From: Cladobotryum mycophilum
Taxonomy: Eukaryota; Ascomycota; Sordariomycetes; Hypocreales; Hypocreaceae
Length of the DNA: 64,000 nucleotides
Direction: 5' to 3'
Assembly (NCBI GenBank): GCA_036429605.1
Contig: CM071590.1
Location: forward strand, 5,704,001 to 5,768,000
Under the pieces are notes generated by a model. The model was not told the DNA's origin and did no database searches. It saw only the letters and a program-made list of their open reading frames with translations. The stretch's first letter is position 1. The number at the start of each line of letters is the position of its first letter. A program made the position numbers and the translations under genes. Of this stretch, positions 11,411-23,445 are shown in pieces.

Positions 11411-12383
11411 GGTTGGTATAGATATGGCACGAGTAGCCTATGTGATGTATGAAATTATGGAATGCGACTGAAGATGGCGAATGTGAGAATCGCTGGAAGA
11501 AACTGTTTTGTTTTTCTGGAAATGCATGGAAGTTGCTGATAGCGAGCCGATGATGGTGTTTTGCCCCACTGACATGCCTGTCCCTTTGCTTACATACAGA
11601 ACAATGTTCTGCCACAGTGACCAAGTGTGGCGCATACCGGGCAAGCCACACAAAACGTCAAGCCTCACATTATCACATGTACATACCATTTGGACGCTCA
11701 CGGATCTTCCGTGCCGGACAAATCCCCCACGGCACACATCCCCGCGGACCCCGCCGGCTTCACATCCGGAGAGGACCAACATCACAGACCTGCAGCAGAG
11801 CCAGGCCCAATTTCATCTGTAAGCCGTCTTGAATTGACTTGAAGCTTGTGTGTCGGTGAAATGCACAGGAATGTGAATGATACCTAAAATGTAACCCTGC
11901 GTTGGCTTAACAAATGTGAATGTGCCGTGCCGGAGGTGGGCAATTCATCTATAGCAACTTTCCGCATCGACAAGCAACAAACACCCAGTTTTGAGGGTTG
12001 AATGGCATACTTTATTAAAGATATAACAGAAGAATTAGATGTTTTAATCTTCACCGGAATTTGCAGTTTTGATGAGATATGGCAGTCTTGTCTGTATACG
12101 GTTTTATCACCTCCGCTTTGATAATTCTTGTAACTGTTGGTCAGCTACTTGTTGGCTATCAGGAGTCTCAGTTCTGCCACCTCGCTGCAGATGCACTGCA
12201 ACTCTCACTATTAAACGGCCCAACATCTTGGACATCATGTCTCATCTGAAAATTGAGGAGGTCTTCACATTGCCAAATGATTTTAAGGATGGCTTCTGTG
12301 CTTTATTTTTGCAATGCTTCGGTGTTTCCAATCCATTCTTTACAGGGTAACACACCTCCTGAAGTTCAGTCTTCGTTCTCGCC
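11411..12383. promoter_or_regulatory. Divergent spacer rtr1 / rhodopsin-like gene
   Basis: 973 bp between divergent starts. Several open frames of 70-115 codons overlap at 11438-11842 on both strands, but none shows a domain-like sequence. The right half is AT-richer. No RNA gene seen. Confidence 0.4.
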
Positions 12384-13647
12384 ATGCCTCAAGAACAAGT
12401 ATACTACCAACGGCCAGGCTATGTTGCCTCTTGCGGAATTGTCCTCTCTGTGCTGGCTATAGCCGCTGTCCTCACTAGATTTTGGTCCCGATTCAAGTAT
12501 AAGCAAGGTCTCAAAACCGATGACTGGCTCATCATACCTGCTTTGATCTTGACTGTAGGTCAGGGGATCAACTTGGTATATGGTGTTGGGAAGAAATCAC
12601 TCGCAACCCGTGCTATATTACCACCGGATTTTGTCAATAACCCAAATGCAGCTAATACACCCCAGCTCATTCTCATGTCCCAAGTAAGTACACACGATCT
12701 TGGTGAGTACAAACATTGACTTACGCTGGCCACAGCTAGAGTTTGCCTATATCTTGATGATCCCACTGGCACTTGGTTTCACTAAGCTCAGCTTTTTGGC
12801 ATTCTATATGCGTATCTTCACAGTTAGCAAGCGGAGCGCTGTTGCCATGTTTCTCTGGACGATGATTGCTATAGTCTCCCTCTGGACAACCGCCTTCTTC
12901 TTCGCAACACTGTTCGAATGCGGAACCAAGTTCTAGGTTGCTTGGGGCTCCAATGACGATATCGCCCAGAATTGCATGCAAACATTCAAGGCGGTGTATG
13001 GGCTTTGTGTCTCGGATTTTATCACAGATGTTTTAATCATCTTGACACCAATTCCTTTGGTAAGTGTCTATTGTGACACTATCGCCTGGTACTAATATGG
13101 CTTTGTAGATCTGGAACATGAAACTATCGACGCGCAAGAAGATGGCTACTAGCGGCGTCTTCCTTCTCGGAATAGTGTAAGTTCTGCAAAACCCTTGAGG
13201 CACATACAAAATGAAAGGAATAATTCCCCTGACACTCAAAAGCGCGATTGGAGCATCCCTAACGCGTCTGATTGTGACGGTTCAGCTTGCGCAGGAAGGT
13301 TTTGACCCGAATGAGGATAAAATCCGTGAGTATCGGCGAAATAACTTTACCTTGCAAAAAAACCTGACTTTGCTTCAGTTACCGTTACAACCTACATGTA
13401 TTGGGGAATGGTGGAAAGTGGTGTTAGCGTGGTGGTCGCCTGCTTGCCGCATCTCTCATTCCTCGCGAGAGTCGTGTCTTTTGACTCAACAGGGAACCCT
13501 GTCATCGCCAGAGCCCTTACTGGATGGTCGCTACGAAGGTCAACTGGAAAAGACAGCCAGACTATGACTGGGCTTGAGAATGATGATAGAGCGGTTCGTG
13601 ACGTTGAAGGTGCTGTTGGCATGAGCCCATCGATGATAAAGCAGTGA
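12384..13647 (+). pseudogene. Fungal rhodopsin-like 7-TM membrane protein, in-frame stop
   Basis: Five exons: 12384-12683, 12736-13059, 13109-13176, 13243-13325 and 13379-13647. All joins are in phase and give 348 codons, interrupted only by a TAG at 12934-12936 (codon 167). Around it the protein reads FECGTKF-stop-VAWGS, where relatives usually have an aromatic residue, so TGG to TAG is likely. The order of hydrophobic segments, the TDDWLIIPALILTVG motif and the later IGASLTRLIV and YMYWGMVESGVSVVVACLP match the fungal rhodopsin-like/SAT4 (PTH11-related) integral membrane family, often plasma-membrane sensors or cluster-associated proteins. Everything after the stop remains open and spliceable, so the lesion is recent, a sequencing error, or a rare read-through. 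Function unknown. Confidence 0.7.
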
Positions 13648-14042
13648 TGTCGTGAGCCGATTTCTGTGGTATTCCCCGCAACCTTGATTGGATACTGTGG
13701 TTCTTTTGTTGGCAGGTGTTAGTTTCTCATACGCACATAACTAGAGCACCCAACAGTCAATGTAACCCTCGATGCTGGATCATCCGGTGGCACCTCTGTT
13801 GGAAAATGTGAATGTTGGTTACCCCCACCCGTAGATAAGTGGATGTCGATAGACATCTCCGCAGTTGGCCCCGTCATTGTATAAGAGGCTTCTTCTCACC
13901 CACCTTCTGGTTGCCTACACTGATTACAGACGCTTAGGCTCGCCGTACTCAATCAAGTATTTTACTCCCATCTTTTGCTCTGTGCATTGACCTCTTGGTG
14001 ACTAGAGTGACAGTGTTACTCGCGCCGGACATCATATCGACT

Positions 14043-15465
14043 ATGGCGACTAACACATCAGGGATTACACCTCGCATACGCCTTGCTATTATCGGCGGCG
14101 GCATTGCTGGATGTTCTTTGGCAAATGCTCTTGGGCAAATCCCGCATCTGGAAATTCAAGTCTACGAAGCTGCGCCTGAATTCTCCGAGCGTGGAGCTGC
14201 GGTTGGGTTGACTCATAATGCTCAGCTTGCTCTTGCGCATGTTCTCCCTTCCGCAAAGGAGGTACTAGAGAAAGCCGGAGCTGTTCCTTTGAGCTCATCT
14301 AGAGTCATGATAGTGAGTAAAAGCAGCCGCAGCTGGACATAATTCAGGAATGGCGCTAAATGTTGACGTTTCAAGGGCTCGGGGCAACATGCGGGCGCAG
14401 TTGTCTTCGATGTCGAGTCTGACGACAAACCAAGCGTAGTCGTACATCGCGCTTCATTGCTCCGTGAGCTTCTTGCTCCACTTCCCAAGGAGATCTTGCA
14501 CGGCAACAAGAAGCTGGTTTCAATTTCCAACAAGGATGGGGCGAAAAGCTTCGACATAACCTTTGAGGATGGAACCACCGAGATGTTCGACGCAGTGATT
14601 GGTGCAGATGGCGTATTCGGCCCTGTCCGTAAGTATGTGCTAGGAGATGTTGCTCATGAACATGCAGCATCGCCAGCAGGTGTTTGGGATTGCAGGAACG
14701 TGGTGCCTTTCGAAAAGGCTATAGCCGTGCTTGGGGAAGAGAATTTCCGCAAGCCTAGGCAGTACGGATGGTGCGGAGATGGGGCATTCATAATGCATGA
14801 TGTTTGTGAGAATGGGACGATGGTTCAGTGTGTTATGTCCGCCCTTGAGACAGATCCTCCTAAAGATCGAAAGCGTCCCCTTACCCGAGAAATCTTGACG
14901 AAGATATACAGCAGCTGGCTAGATGGGCCTATTGCGAACGGTGCCATCGATGTATGTTTCAGAACCCACGAACAGCATGATTGCCTTGACAATGTCTCCT
15001 CATCTGATTCAGAACTGACGTATTCCGCAGATCTTTCTTGACCAACCTAATCCAAGTAGTTACTCGGAATGGGAACACAAATCGACATCAACCTATGCCA
15101 ACGGCCACATCTGCATCATGGGTGACGCCGCACATGCAACCACTCCATGGCAAGGCTCGGGGGCTGGAATGGCAATTGAAGATGCCATGGTCCTTGCGGC
15201 CTTGCTCGGAGACATCCGATCTTCTGAGGAAATTGATTCTGCCTTCAAGGCATTTGATGCTGTTCGGAGATCGAGATGCCAACAGATCATTGACTCAAGT
15301 AGAGGGACCGGGTTAATTATGTGTGGGCAAGACAGCGAAGTTGGCTTGGATCCTGAGAAGATAAGGGAGAAGCTGTCACACCGATGGGATTTTATTGTTG
15401 GGTTGGATCACGCAGCACATAAGCAGGAGGCCGTGGACAAGATGAGGGAGATACAAGGAAAATAA
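14043..15465 (+). CDS. FAD-dependent monooxygenase, salicylate hydroxylase-like
   Basis: Three exons, 14043-14312, 14376-14951 and 15031-15465, give 426 aa. It carries the three signatures of class A flavoprotein monooxygenases: GxGxxG dinucleotide motif in LAIIGGGIAGCSLANAL (about residue 18), the DG motif in AVIGADGVFGPV (about 168) and the GD motif in IMGDAAHATTPWQGSGAGMA (about 311-330). Such enzymes hydroxylate aromatic or polyketide substrates with NAD(P)H and O2. No signal peptide or C-terminal membrane helix, so probably cytosolic. An in-frame upstream ATG-less extension exists back to 13995, but the ATG at 14043 precedes the first beta strand by a normal distance. The substrate cannot be told. 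It lies 6 kb from a prenyltransferase, with bbc1 between. Confidence 0.85.
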
Positions 15466-16216
15466 GATGAAATGATGGAGTGGCCGAGGGATGATGATGC
15501 GGTTGAGGGAGGAAAGTTCCATATTTCAATATACAGTACGGGCATGGGATGGGATAAATGCAAGGGCGAGCTAAGCTTGAATTGACATCCATTCAAGGGC
15601 CCCACTATGACGAGTGTGCCTAGGTACCTGAGGCTGCAACAATGGGGTCCTCGATTTGCTCCAGCTTGTTTCAATAGCACGTCCCCTCCGGCTCCAAGAC
15701 CTTTAAAGCGTTCGTCCACCAGTGAGCTCCAATCAGTGGAATTGCTAGGTGGTCATTGTTCCGTAGTCCGTCTGTGTGCTGCACTGCACTGCACTGCGCT
15801 GACGTCGACACCACACCCACACAAGCGGCTGGTCGATCCACTGCGTTTCACAGCCTCCCTTGTTCGCCTTCTGCCTTCGGAGCCTTGTGTTCGATTACGA
15901 CTGTTTCTTTTTAAGGCCAACAAAGTCGATCTTTGGTCCTGAATCTAAAATCCTTTTCATCAGTTGTTCAGACTCATCACCCAACCGAGAACAGCGACGT
16001 ACGCGACATCGACCAATCCCCCTCCCTCGCCTCGCCTCGCCCCCCGCCCTGTTAGCCACTCAGCAACGGCTGTCGACCAACCATTTCATCCCGCCCCACA
16101 CTCAACGACGAACCTCCTCCCGCTACGTTGGAATAAGACGACAAAGCTCTCCCTCTCGTCTGGCCGCGCCAGCAGTGTTAGACATTGCATTGTCTTCGTC
16201 GCAGAAGACTGCTGCA
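15466..16216. promoter_or_regulatory. bbc1 promoter and long 5' leader
   Basis: 751 bp. Contains a TAGGTACC-type palindrome near 15621, a short (GCACT)n tandem at 15781-15795 and, from about 15900, long pyrimidine-rich tracts of a probable 5' UTR. The bbc1 frame stays open for 119 codons upstream of its ATG, but without another ATG. Confidence 0.45.
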
Positions 16217-19200
16217 ATGGCTGCCTTGTTTAGGGTCAAGGCCCTGTTCGAGTACACCTCGGCGCACGAGGATGACCTCAGCTTTGATGCCGGCCAAGTC
16301 ATCACGGTGACGGAGGAAGAGGATGCGGACTGGTACTGTGGTGAATACATCGACGGCAACGGTGCCAAGCAGGAAGGCATCTTTCCCCGTAATTTTGTCG
16401 AAAAGTTCGAGCCTACAGCGCCGCCTCGACCAGCCAGACACCGACCAAAACCCCCTCAATCTGAGGAACAAGCTCCAGAAGAAACGGTTGCACAACCACC
16501 ACCATCACCGCCTGCTCAGAAAGAAGAAGTAGCCCCAGCTCGTCCCGCTGCACCCGTCGTCGAACGTGCCAGTCAACCTGTGCCTCGAAGCCCACCGTCC
16601 GGACCTCCAGCCCCAGCTCCGGCCCCGGCGTTGGCAGTAGCACCACCAGTTCCTGTACCGGCAGCACTACCGACTTCTCCAAAACCGCCAGCTCCAGCGA
16701 AGCCAAAGCCTGCGCCGCCTCCCGTATCTGAGAAACCTAGTTCGTTCAAAGACCGCATTGCTGCGTTTAATAAACCTGCTGCGCCCCCAGTAGCTCCCTT
16801 TAAACCTAGCACCCTTGGTGGTGGTGGTGGCGGCGGCGGCGGTGCGTCTTCATTTGTGAAGAAGCCCTTTGTTGCGCCGCCTCCCAGCCGAAATGCATAC
16901 GTTCCTCCGCCACGGGAGACACCCACTGCTAAAGTCTACCGTCGAGACGAGGATCCTGAGATCAAGGAACAGGTGGCTGAGAATATTGGACAAGCGGAGA
17001 GGGCTGGATTAGTCCCGCTTGAATCGCAACAGGAGGGTGAAGATGAGGACCAGCCAAAGCCCACAAGCCTCAAGGAGCGCATTGCTTTGCTCCAAAAGCA
17101 ACAGTTGGAGCAAGCGCAGCGTCATGCTGATGTCGTGGCCAAAAAAGAGAAACCCAAGAAGCCCCCGAAGAAGCGACTGGATGTCCCAGGAGGCGAAGCT
17201 GGTGAGGAAGGAGATAATCTCTCTGCATCTCAAACATTGGAACGCCCAGAAGCAGAGGAAGTGGGTCCCAGGACTTCAATAGATAATCATCGTCCTGTGC
17301 CTCCTCCTCCGCCCCGAAATCTCCAATCTGATGGAAACGAGGCAGATATCTCTGGAGCTGGGGAGACCACAGAGGGCCAGGACGATACGACCGAGCGTGA
17401 GGACAGCGACGAAACTCCGCGAAACATAGCTCGAGTGCCAACTACGTCATCTACTGTTACGGGGGAAGAGGGTGAGAAGGCAGGTCAGGATGCTGATGAG
17501 GAAGAGGAGGAAGAAGAGGATGTTGATCCCGAGGTAAGACGAAAGGAAGAGCTGCGGGCAAGAATGGCCAAAATGAGTGGTGGAATGGGCTTTGCAGGCA
17601 TGTTTGGTGCTCCCCAAATGTCGCCATTTGGGGGTGCTCCGATAAAGAAAAAGCACCCAAACCACCTGCTAGATCGTCCGCCATCGAGGAAGAAGCTGAT
17701 GTTCCGCTATCCCGTGCACCACCCGTCCCTGTTATGATGGCTCTGCCTGGTATGGGAGCCCCGGTCAAGCATGAAGAGCTCGTAAAATCGGATGACGAGC
17801 AACCTGAACTAGCCCCACGAGCACCACCAGTCCCACCTAGCGTTCCCGATAACAAACAGGAAGAGGAGGAAGAGCAGGCAACACCACTAGCTGCACCTCC
17901 TCAGCTACCTCCTCAACTTCCCCCTCAATTGCCTCCTCAATCGCCTCCCCAGTTACGTCCTCAGTCACCTCAAGGTAAGTCTTGTTCAACTAAAATGGTG
18001 TTCATCCCGCTAATCTCACAATAGCTTCGGCAGAAGAGTCCATTGGGTCGCCATTATCACCAGCTCCAGTGGTGGAATCAGAGGCTCCACTACCTCCCCC
18101 ACCAGCACCATCGAGCCCACCAGTACCATCAGGGAGTATGTTTTGATTATCTGATATGATATGTGTTCAAAAGCTCATGATTATGATAGTTCGACCTCCT
18201 CCACCTGCTCCGTTGAGTCCACCTGTTTCATCAGGGGGTATGTGATAAGATTTAGTGCAACAAATCTTCAACGCTAACAACTATGATAGCCCGACCGCCG
18301 CCGCCTCCCCCTCCTGCGCCCTCAACAGTGAAGTCTGCTACAGATGGATCTGAATCTGACGATGAACTGTCCAATGCGGCACATGAGACCCCTGTTCGAG
18401 AGACAGCCCCTGCTGCAATGCGATCTCCCTTGATCCCCCAAGAACCTTTGTATACTTCAGGATTACCCACACGGTCACCTCCCTTGTCGCCACGGCACGA
18501 ACAGTTCTCTCCGACGTCGCCCGTAGCTAGTAGACGTTATAGCAGAGCCCCACCGCCAATCCCAGGAGCTCCTTCAACTCTTTCGTCGGTACAGGCCCGC
18601 CCACCACCTCCGCCACCGCCGGGGGTCTGATGCGACAATCTACTTCGGAGCTTAACAGTCAGTCACCAACTAGACCTTCTCAAGCAGGCGAGGGAACTGG
18701 TGAAGTAACAGAATACGAAGGTGATTACGATACCGATATCGCGTCGTCTGTACATCACAAAGAAGCATTGAGGACGCATAATCGGGCGCCTAGCTTTGAC
18801 GACGCTTCTTTACTATCACCTTCTTTGATGTCACCCGTAGCCGACGTCCCACCGACTCTACCGCCACCGATTCCATTTAACACTACCCCAAGAGCTGCTC
18901 CGCCGCCTATCCCATATCACTCTTCCCCCGAGCTAATGCGATCACCACCAGCAGACGCTCCCCGTGCTGCACCACCTTTGCCACCGCTGATCCCCCTTAA
19001 GCCTGCCTCTCCAAAGCCAAATGATAATGACTATGATCAGGGCTATGTACCGGCAGCCGGCGTCCTTAGCTCGAGCTACTCTTCTCACCCGAGTCTTGAG
19101 GATGAGCTTCAAGATTCAATGTTCTTCCCAGGTGTGCCAAGGGCAAAATCACCACCTGAAAGGAAGTTTCTGCCTCCCGGAGTTGCATCCCGCAGCTCTA

Positions 19201-20063
19201 ACCGATTATCCGTTGATGGCCATAGGTCAAGTTTGAACGCCCGGCGATCCGTAGACCACCACCGCCCATCAATGGACCCTGGTTTCATTGCCAGTGACGT
19301 CGACCTAGCAGTTCAAAGCGGGTGGTGGAGACAACCCAATCAATTGCCTCCAGTCCTGCAAGGTAGGAGAGACATTTACTTTGAATACGATGAGTCCACC
19401 TCGACAAACCAGGGATCAAAGACGCTTGTTACACGCGAGACATTTGTTTTGTACCAGGACTATTCGCAAACTATATTCACAGCTCGTTTCGATCCTTATG
19501 ATCCTTCAGACGTTGAATTGGAACAGCGCCATGAGGCGCCGCCGGTTGCCCTGCGACAAGACCAGATGGAAGACGCCTACGACCGGTTCGGGCGACGCAT
19601 CGCCGCTGCTGCATTGACGAAGAAGGACACAATTGTAGGAGATGGTACACCACAAAGCTTTCTTCTCGAGATTATTAGGCCATTGAAGGAAGCTCTGCGG
19701 CCGATTAGCACAAGATCATATGGCGCCCTTGTGTATTCCAATATGGCCAATGCATCAACACAGCAATATGATGTCATTCGTCCTGGCGACATTCTTACTA
19801 TCCGAAATGCAAAGTTCCAAGGCAAGCATGGGGCCATGCATGCCAAGTATTCGATCGAGGTCGGCAAGCCTGACCACGTGGCCGTGGTAGCAGAGTGGGA
19901 TGGCACCAAGAAGAAGGTCAGGGCATGGGAGCAGGGCCGGGATAGCAAGAAAGTAAGACAGGAAAGCTACAAGTTGGATGACTTGAGAAGCGGTGAGGTA
20001 AAGATTTGGAGAGTGGTTTCTCGCAACTGGGTGGGCTGGCACAGGAAGGGCCCGGAGGAGTAA
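16217..20063 (+). CDS. bbc1: Bbc1/Mti1-type SH3 protein of actin patches, two frameshifts
   Basis: Exons 16217-17974, 18025-18135, 18190-18237 and 18290-20063 encode about 1,230 aa. The N-terminal SH3 domain (residues 4-65: ALFEYTSAHEDDLSF, DWYCGEY, GIFPRNFV) is followed by about 800 residues of Pro-rich and charged low complexity, and by a conserved C-terminal globular domain (SGWWRQPNQLPP onward, with PGDILTIRNAKFQGKHG). This is the layout of yeast Bbc1, which restrains type I myosin and Las17 at endocytic patches. Two frame breaks are each cured by one extra base: A5 at 17648-17652 (giving IKKKAPKPPARSSAIEEEAD) and G5 at 18621-18625 (giving PPPGGLMRQSTSE). The short exons 3 and 4 look duplicated. 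A Gly run is coded at 16816-16842. Confidence 0.85.
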
Positions 20064-21028
20064 TTTGATGGGAGGTGTACATGAGTTTCAATGAATTGAA
20101 GATGAGAAGGAAATGAGAGTAATGATACATTGATGGATTTTTGTCTTGAGTGCGGGTTCTGCCTTGTTAGACTGTCGAGAGTGTACGACTTTGTGGCATT
20201 ATAGCTGTATGTTCAAAAGCTTGTTAGACGGTCTTTTACGCCGCACATCTAGCAATGTAAGTTATCTAGTTTCTTGATTGACAGATTGATGGATGAGAGC
20301 CCCTTGATGCTTTGTGGGGTAAAAGGGTTTGTGACTATGGCAATTCGGGGAATTGATGAACTGAAAGAGGTTTGCACACCAATCACAAAGTTCGGACATC
20401 ATGAGACATTGGTTGACTGAAGGGGTTAATCACCTACACAACTGCCGTGTTATCAACCGTCCCGGCACGTACAATTGGTTACCGAATCTCATGGTTGTGC
20501 TTTGGAGACACGACTTGACCAAGATCAGAGCCCCTTGCATATTTGCATCTGGCGATGGCAAGCCTTGCCATCACCGGCATCGAGATCAGCATAGTGAAGG
20601 AAGAGACAAATCCTTTTGTTGGGTGGGCTATGTGCTTGTTGATTCGCTACTACTGGAAGGGGGTTTCATTCGGTTATAGAGTTTGGTCAAGGTGGTAAGA
20701 CAATGGGCGCCCTTTGAACAAGTCATGTTGAAGATACACCAATGATGGCATGGCTAGATGAATCATCGATGGAAACGAGGAAGCAGAAGCTGGATCGTGC
20801 TCTTAGCTTGGAATGCCGAAAATGTCTTGCTTTTGCCATCGGCCATCGAGATTTTGGGGGTACTACAGATGCTGTGTTATTTAAACAGCACTTGGGTTCC
20901 ATAGCCCTAGTGAGTGATGGCTAGTTATCGACAACGACTTAGTGTATTAAGCTTCTGAGCATCTTTTGACATTGAAATTGAATAGATTGAAGCAAAAAAA
21001 GCCCTCTTTTTCAAGTACTTTGAACATC
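20064..21028. other. Intergenic, bbc1 3' / prenyltransferase 5'
   Basis: 965 bp marking the change from the conserved block to the accessory block. Small frames at 20401-20679 and 20742-20924 lack any recognisable feature. A TTATTTAAAC stretch near 20877 could serve as an AT-rich core promoter for the prenyltransferase, about 150 bp from its ATG. Confidence 0.35.
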
Positions 21029-22413
21029 ATGACTTTGAAGAAGAGAGTGGTCCCGCAGGCTTTCTGGTGGGACACGACCGGCCGCAACCTTGCGGACATG
21101 CTGGATGCTGCGCAGTATCCGGAGCATGTTCGACGCAACTTTCTTCGGTACTATTATGATGTTATCTGTCCTGCCTTGGGGGCCCCCGTTACCTCTTCGT
21201 CTTTTCGGAGTGCTCTGTCGTGGGATGGCAGCCCGATAGAGTACAGTTATAGCCTCAATGGCTCGACGAAGGAGCCGGAGGTGCGGCTGTCTGTTGACCT
21301 GAGCCCGCTGCATCCTCAGTGTCTGTCCTGGTCTGATCCCCTGGGCAGTGGGGTGACGCATCAAGTCGTCGAGGACCTTATTTCCCGTAATGGAGAAGCT
21401 GATGCTGGCTGGTACAACACATTGCGGGAGCATTTCAGAGTTTCCGTTGGTTCGCCGGAGGAGGCGCGGGAGTTGGTATCAAGGGCTGGTCACAAGTCTT
21501 CTGTCATGCTGGGCTTTGACATTGAGCGTTCGGCATCTGTTTCTTCTGAAGACGGCTCTGATACAAAGATTCCTGCAGTTGGCAAAGTTTACTTTCTTCC
21601 GTGTCTTGCTGCGGTGTCACGAAACATAACCCGATGGCAGGTCATTCGCAATGCTGTCCAACAACTGCCCACCGTTTACTCTGTTCCCCAAAATATCATC
21701 AAAGCCTTCAAGACCATGGAACATTTCTTTGCAGATAAGACACGCGAGTGGGAGGACAGTGTCCGTTATCTTGCCACGGACCTGCTCCCTCCGCATCAAA
21801 CCAGGCTCAAGATCTACACAAGATGTCCTTCCAAGACCTTTGACGTGGCGTGGGATCTCTTTACTCTAGGTGGCCGTATCCCGGGACTGGAACGGGAAAA
21901 GGAAAGGTTCCGTGATCTTTTCCGGGAGTTGGTTGGCGAGATGTCAGAGACTGAAGGAGAATTTGAGACGGATGTTCACAAAAAGGTTACCATCTGTTAC
22001 CACTCCTTGTCTGCAAAGCACGAATATCCTGTCCCAAAATTGTTCATCTGCCCAAGGGAGCTTGTATCCAACGATAGTCTCGTAGTGAGCAGGTTGGACA
22101 AGTGGTTGCATGAGAACGCCTGGACTCGCAATTCCCCAGGGGCAACGACCTACCGAGACCTTGTCGAGCCAATTTTGTAAGTTCAACTCTTCTTTTTTGC
22201 ACGTTCATCAGAGTGAAGAACTAATACGTTCAATCGAACAGTACCCATCGAGAGCTATCTGAGCGAAGCGGTATGCACTCCTTCATATCCATCGCACAGA
22301 AGAATCCGGTGACGAGGGCGTTGAGTATCCAGACGTACTTTATTCCGGAGCTTTACAGCTGTCGCAGAACTACTCCTGCAGTGTCTAGGGTGGAGTCTCC
22401 CAGTCGTGAATAG
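21029..22413 (+). CDS. DMATS-type aromatic (indole) prenyltransferase
   Basis: Two exons, 21029-22176 and 22242-22413, give 439 aa, the usual size of fungal ABBA-fold prenyltransferases. The frame is open further upstream but only from TTG, so ATG 21029 is taken as start. Features in order: QAFWWDTTGRNLADML near the N-terminus; WDGSPIEYSYSLNG with the Glu that binds the indole NH (about residue 71); EVRLSVDLSP with a pyrophosphate-binding Arg; GKVYFLPCLAA; TRLKIYTRC; PKLFICP; and in exon 2 IQTYFIPELY. These fit the Lys/Arg/Tyr shield for dimethylallyl diphosphate. The enzyme likely attaches a prenyl group to tryptophan, tyrosine or an indole product in the cytosol, without the aspartate-rich motif of FPP synthases. 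The exact acceptor cannot be read from sequence. No peptide synthetase or terpene cyclase lies in this window. Confidence 0.9.
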
Positions 22414-23018
22414 TTTAATTGACTTTTTTTTCACAAGACTTGCCTAATGAAGTGATGAAGTTGGTGATTCCTTTCTCCTTCTATTCTGCTAGTCACTATA
22501 ATAAAATAATCCTGCTTGCTTGTCTCTATATAGGCTCTTCCTTTACTACTAGAGCAAATTACAAGTCTTGCTCTCTATACAGGGCCATGAAAGAGTACAT
22601 CATAAAGAGGCCGGAAACAAAATGCATTGCCAGATCATCCTGCGTTTACTTTCACCAGCTTATTGGAGCCGAATCCTGAAAACTCTGGGTGTTTATTGAC
22701 TGGGCCGCAGAGATGTTTTCTTTTGGCTGCCGCCCAGCGCAGGAAGCAGAGTCGATAACAAGGTTAGGGGGCGGAGGACAGAGACTTAATGACTGGTAGG
22801 CCAAAGCATGGAAAGGTGAATGATAAATGGTTGGTTAATGCCATGATCTCTCACTATCTGCACTCATCCCTATTGTATGTGACCGCCTAAACAGCTATGT
22901 AGATAAGCTACCTAGTACCTATCAACTCTCACTCTAGCACGCAAAACCTAGCTTCTACTTCATACCTACCTCCATCTGCTATCATCCAAATCGAGGGATA
23001 ATCTCCAATCGACTCAAC
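22414..23018. other. Intergenic, downstream of prenyltransferase
   Basis: 605 bp, AT-rich, with no gene-like frame. The last 100 bp before 23019 are C/T/A-rich and could be the leader of the next small gene. Confidence 0.35.
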
Positions 23019-23445
23019 ATGTATTTCCTCAAAGCCACGATTATCTTTACCGTTCACTCTTCATCCGTGGTAGCCTGGGTGGTAGTAAGCATGATTCAGC
23101 CCCAAGTTTCTCTCACGTTAAACAGACTAATAGCTTTCCCATAAGCTTTTTAATACACCGTAACCCAAGTGCGATCACCCATTCCGGAGTCCTGAAGAGA
23201 GCGAACAATGTTTCAGCCCCTACAAGGGAGGGTATGTGCTGACCATCTGCTGCTATTACTCCTCGTTGTTAGCTAACGCATTTAATGTTAGAGCTATGAA
23301 AGTAACTGTCAGCAGTTCTTGTCTGCTTTATGCGTACGTTTCCTAATATGTCTAGGTTACGGCTTGCACTCTAACACATTCCATGTAGTGCTGTTATTCT
23401 ATTCGACGTCGAAGAATCTCGTTTCAATTAAATGCGACCATGTAA
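23019..23445 (+). CDS. Possible small secreted cysteine-rich protein
   Basis: No known family. Four exons can be drawn: 23019-23084, 23170-23231, 23294-23333 and 23389-23445, giving 74 aa. Exon 1 encodes MYFLKATIIFTVHSSSVVAW, a good signal-peptide-like start (basic residue, hydrophobic core, small residues before the cut). The rest reads CDHPFRSPEESEQCFSPYKG and GYESNCQQFLSALC, then CCYSIRR, six cysteines in all. Donors GTAAGC, GTATGT and GTACGT and all acceptors are plausible, and phases agree. For intron 1 an alternative acceptor would leave an in-frame TAA at 23161-23163, so a decayed gene is possible. If real, it is an effector- or antimicrobial-like secreted peptide, typical of accessory fungal regions. 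Confidence is limited because nothing but ORF logic supports it. Confidence 0.4.

Noticed and set aside
11438..11842. Several overlapping frames on both strands between rtr1 and the rhodopsin-like gene
   Set aside because: Mutually overlapping, none domain-like; probably chance in a promoter region.
15860..16216. 119-codon N-terminal extension of bbc1
   Set aside because: It has no ATG (opens with TTG) and is low complexity; the SH3 domain follows directly after ATG 16217.
20966..21028. Upstream extension of the prenyltransferase
   Set aside because: Begins with TTG; ATG 21029 gives a normal family N-terminus.
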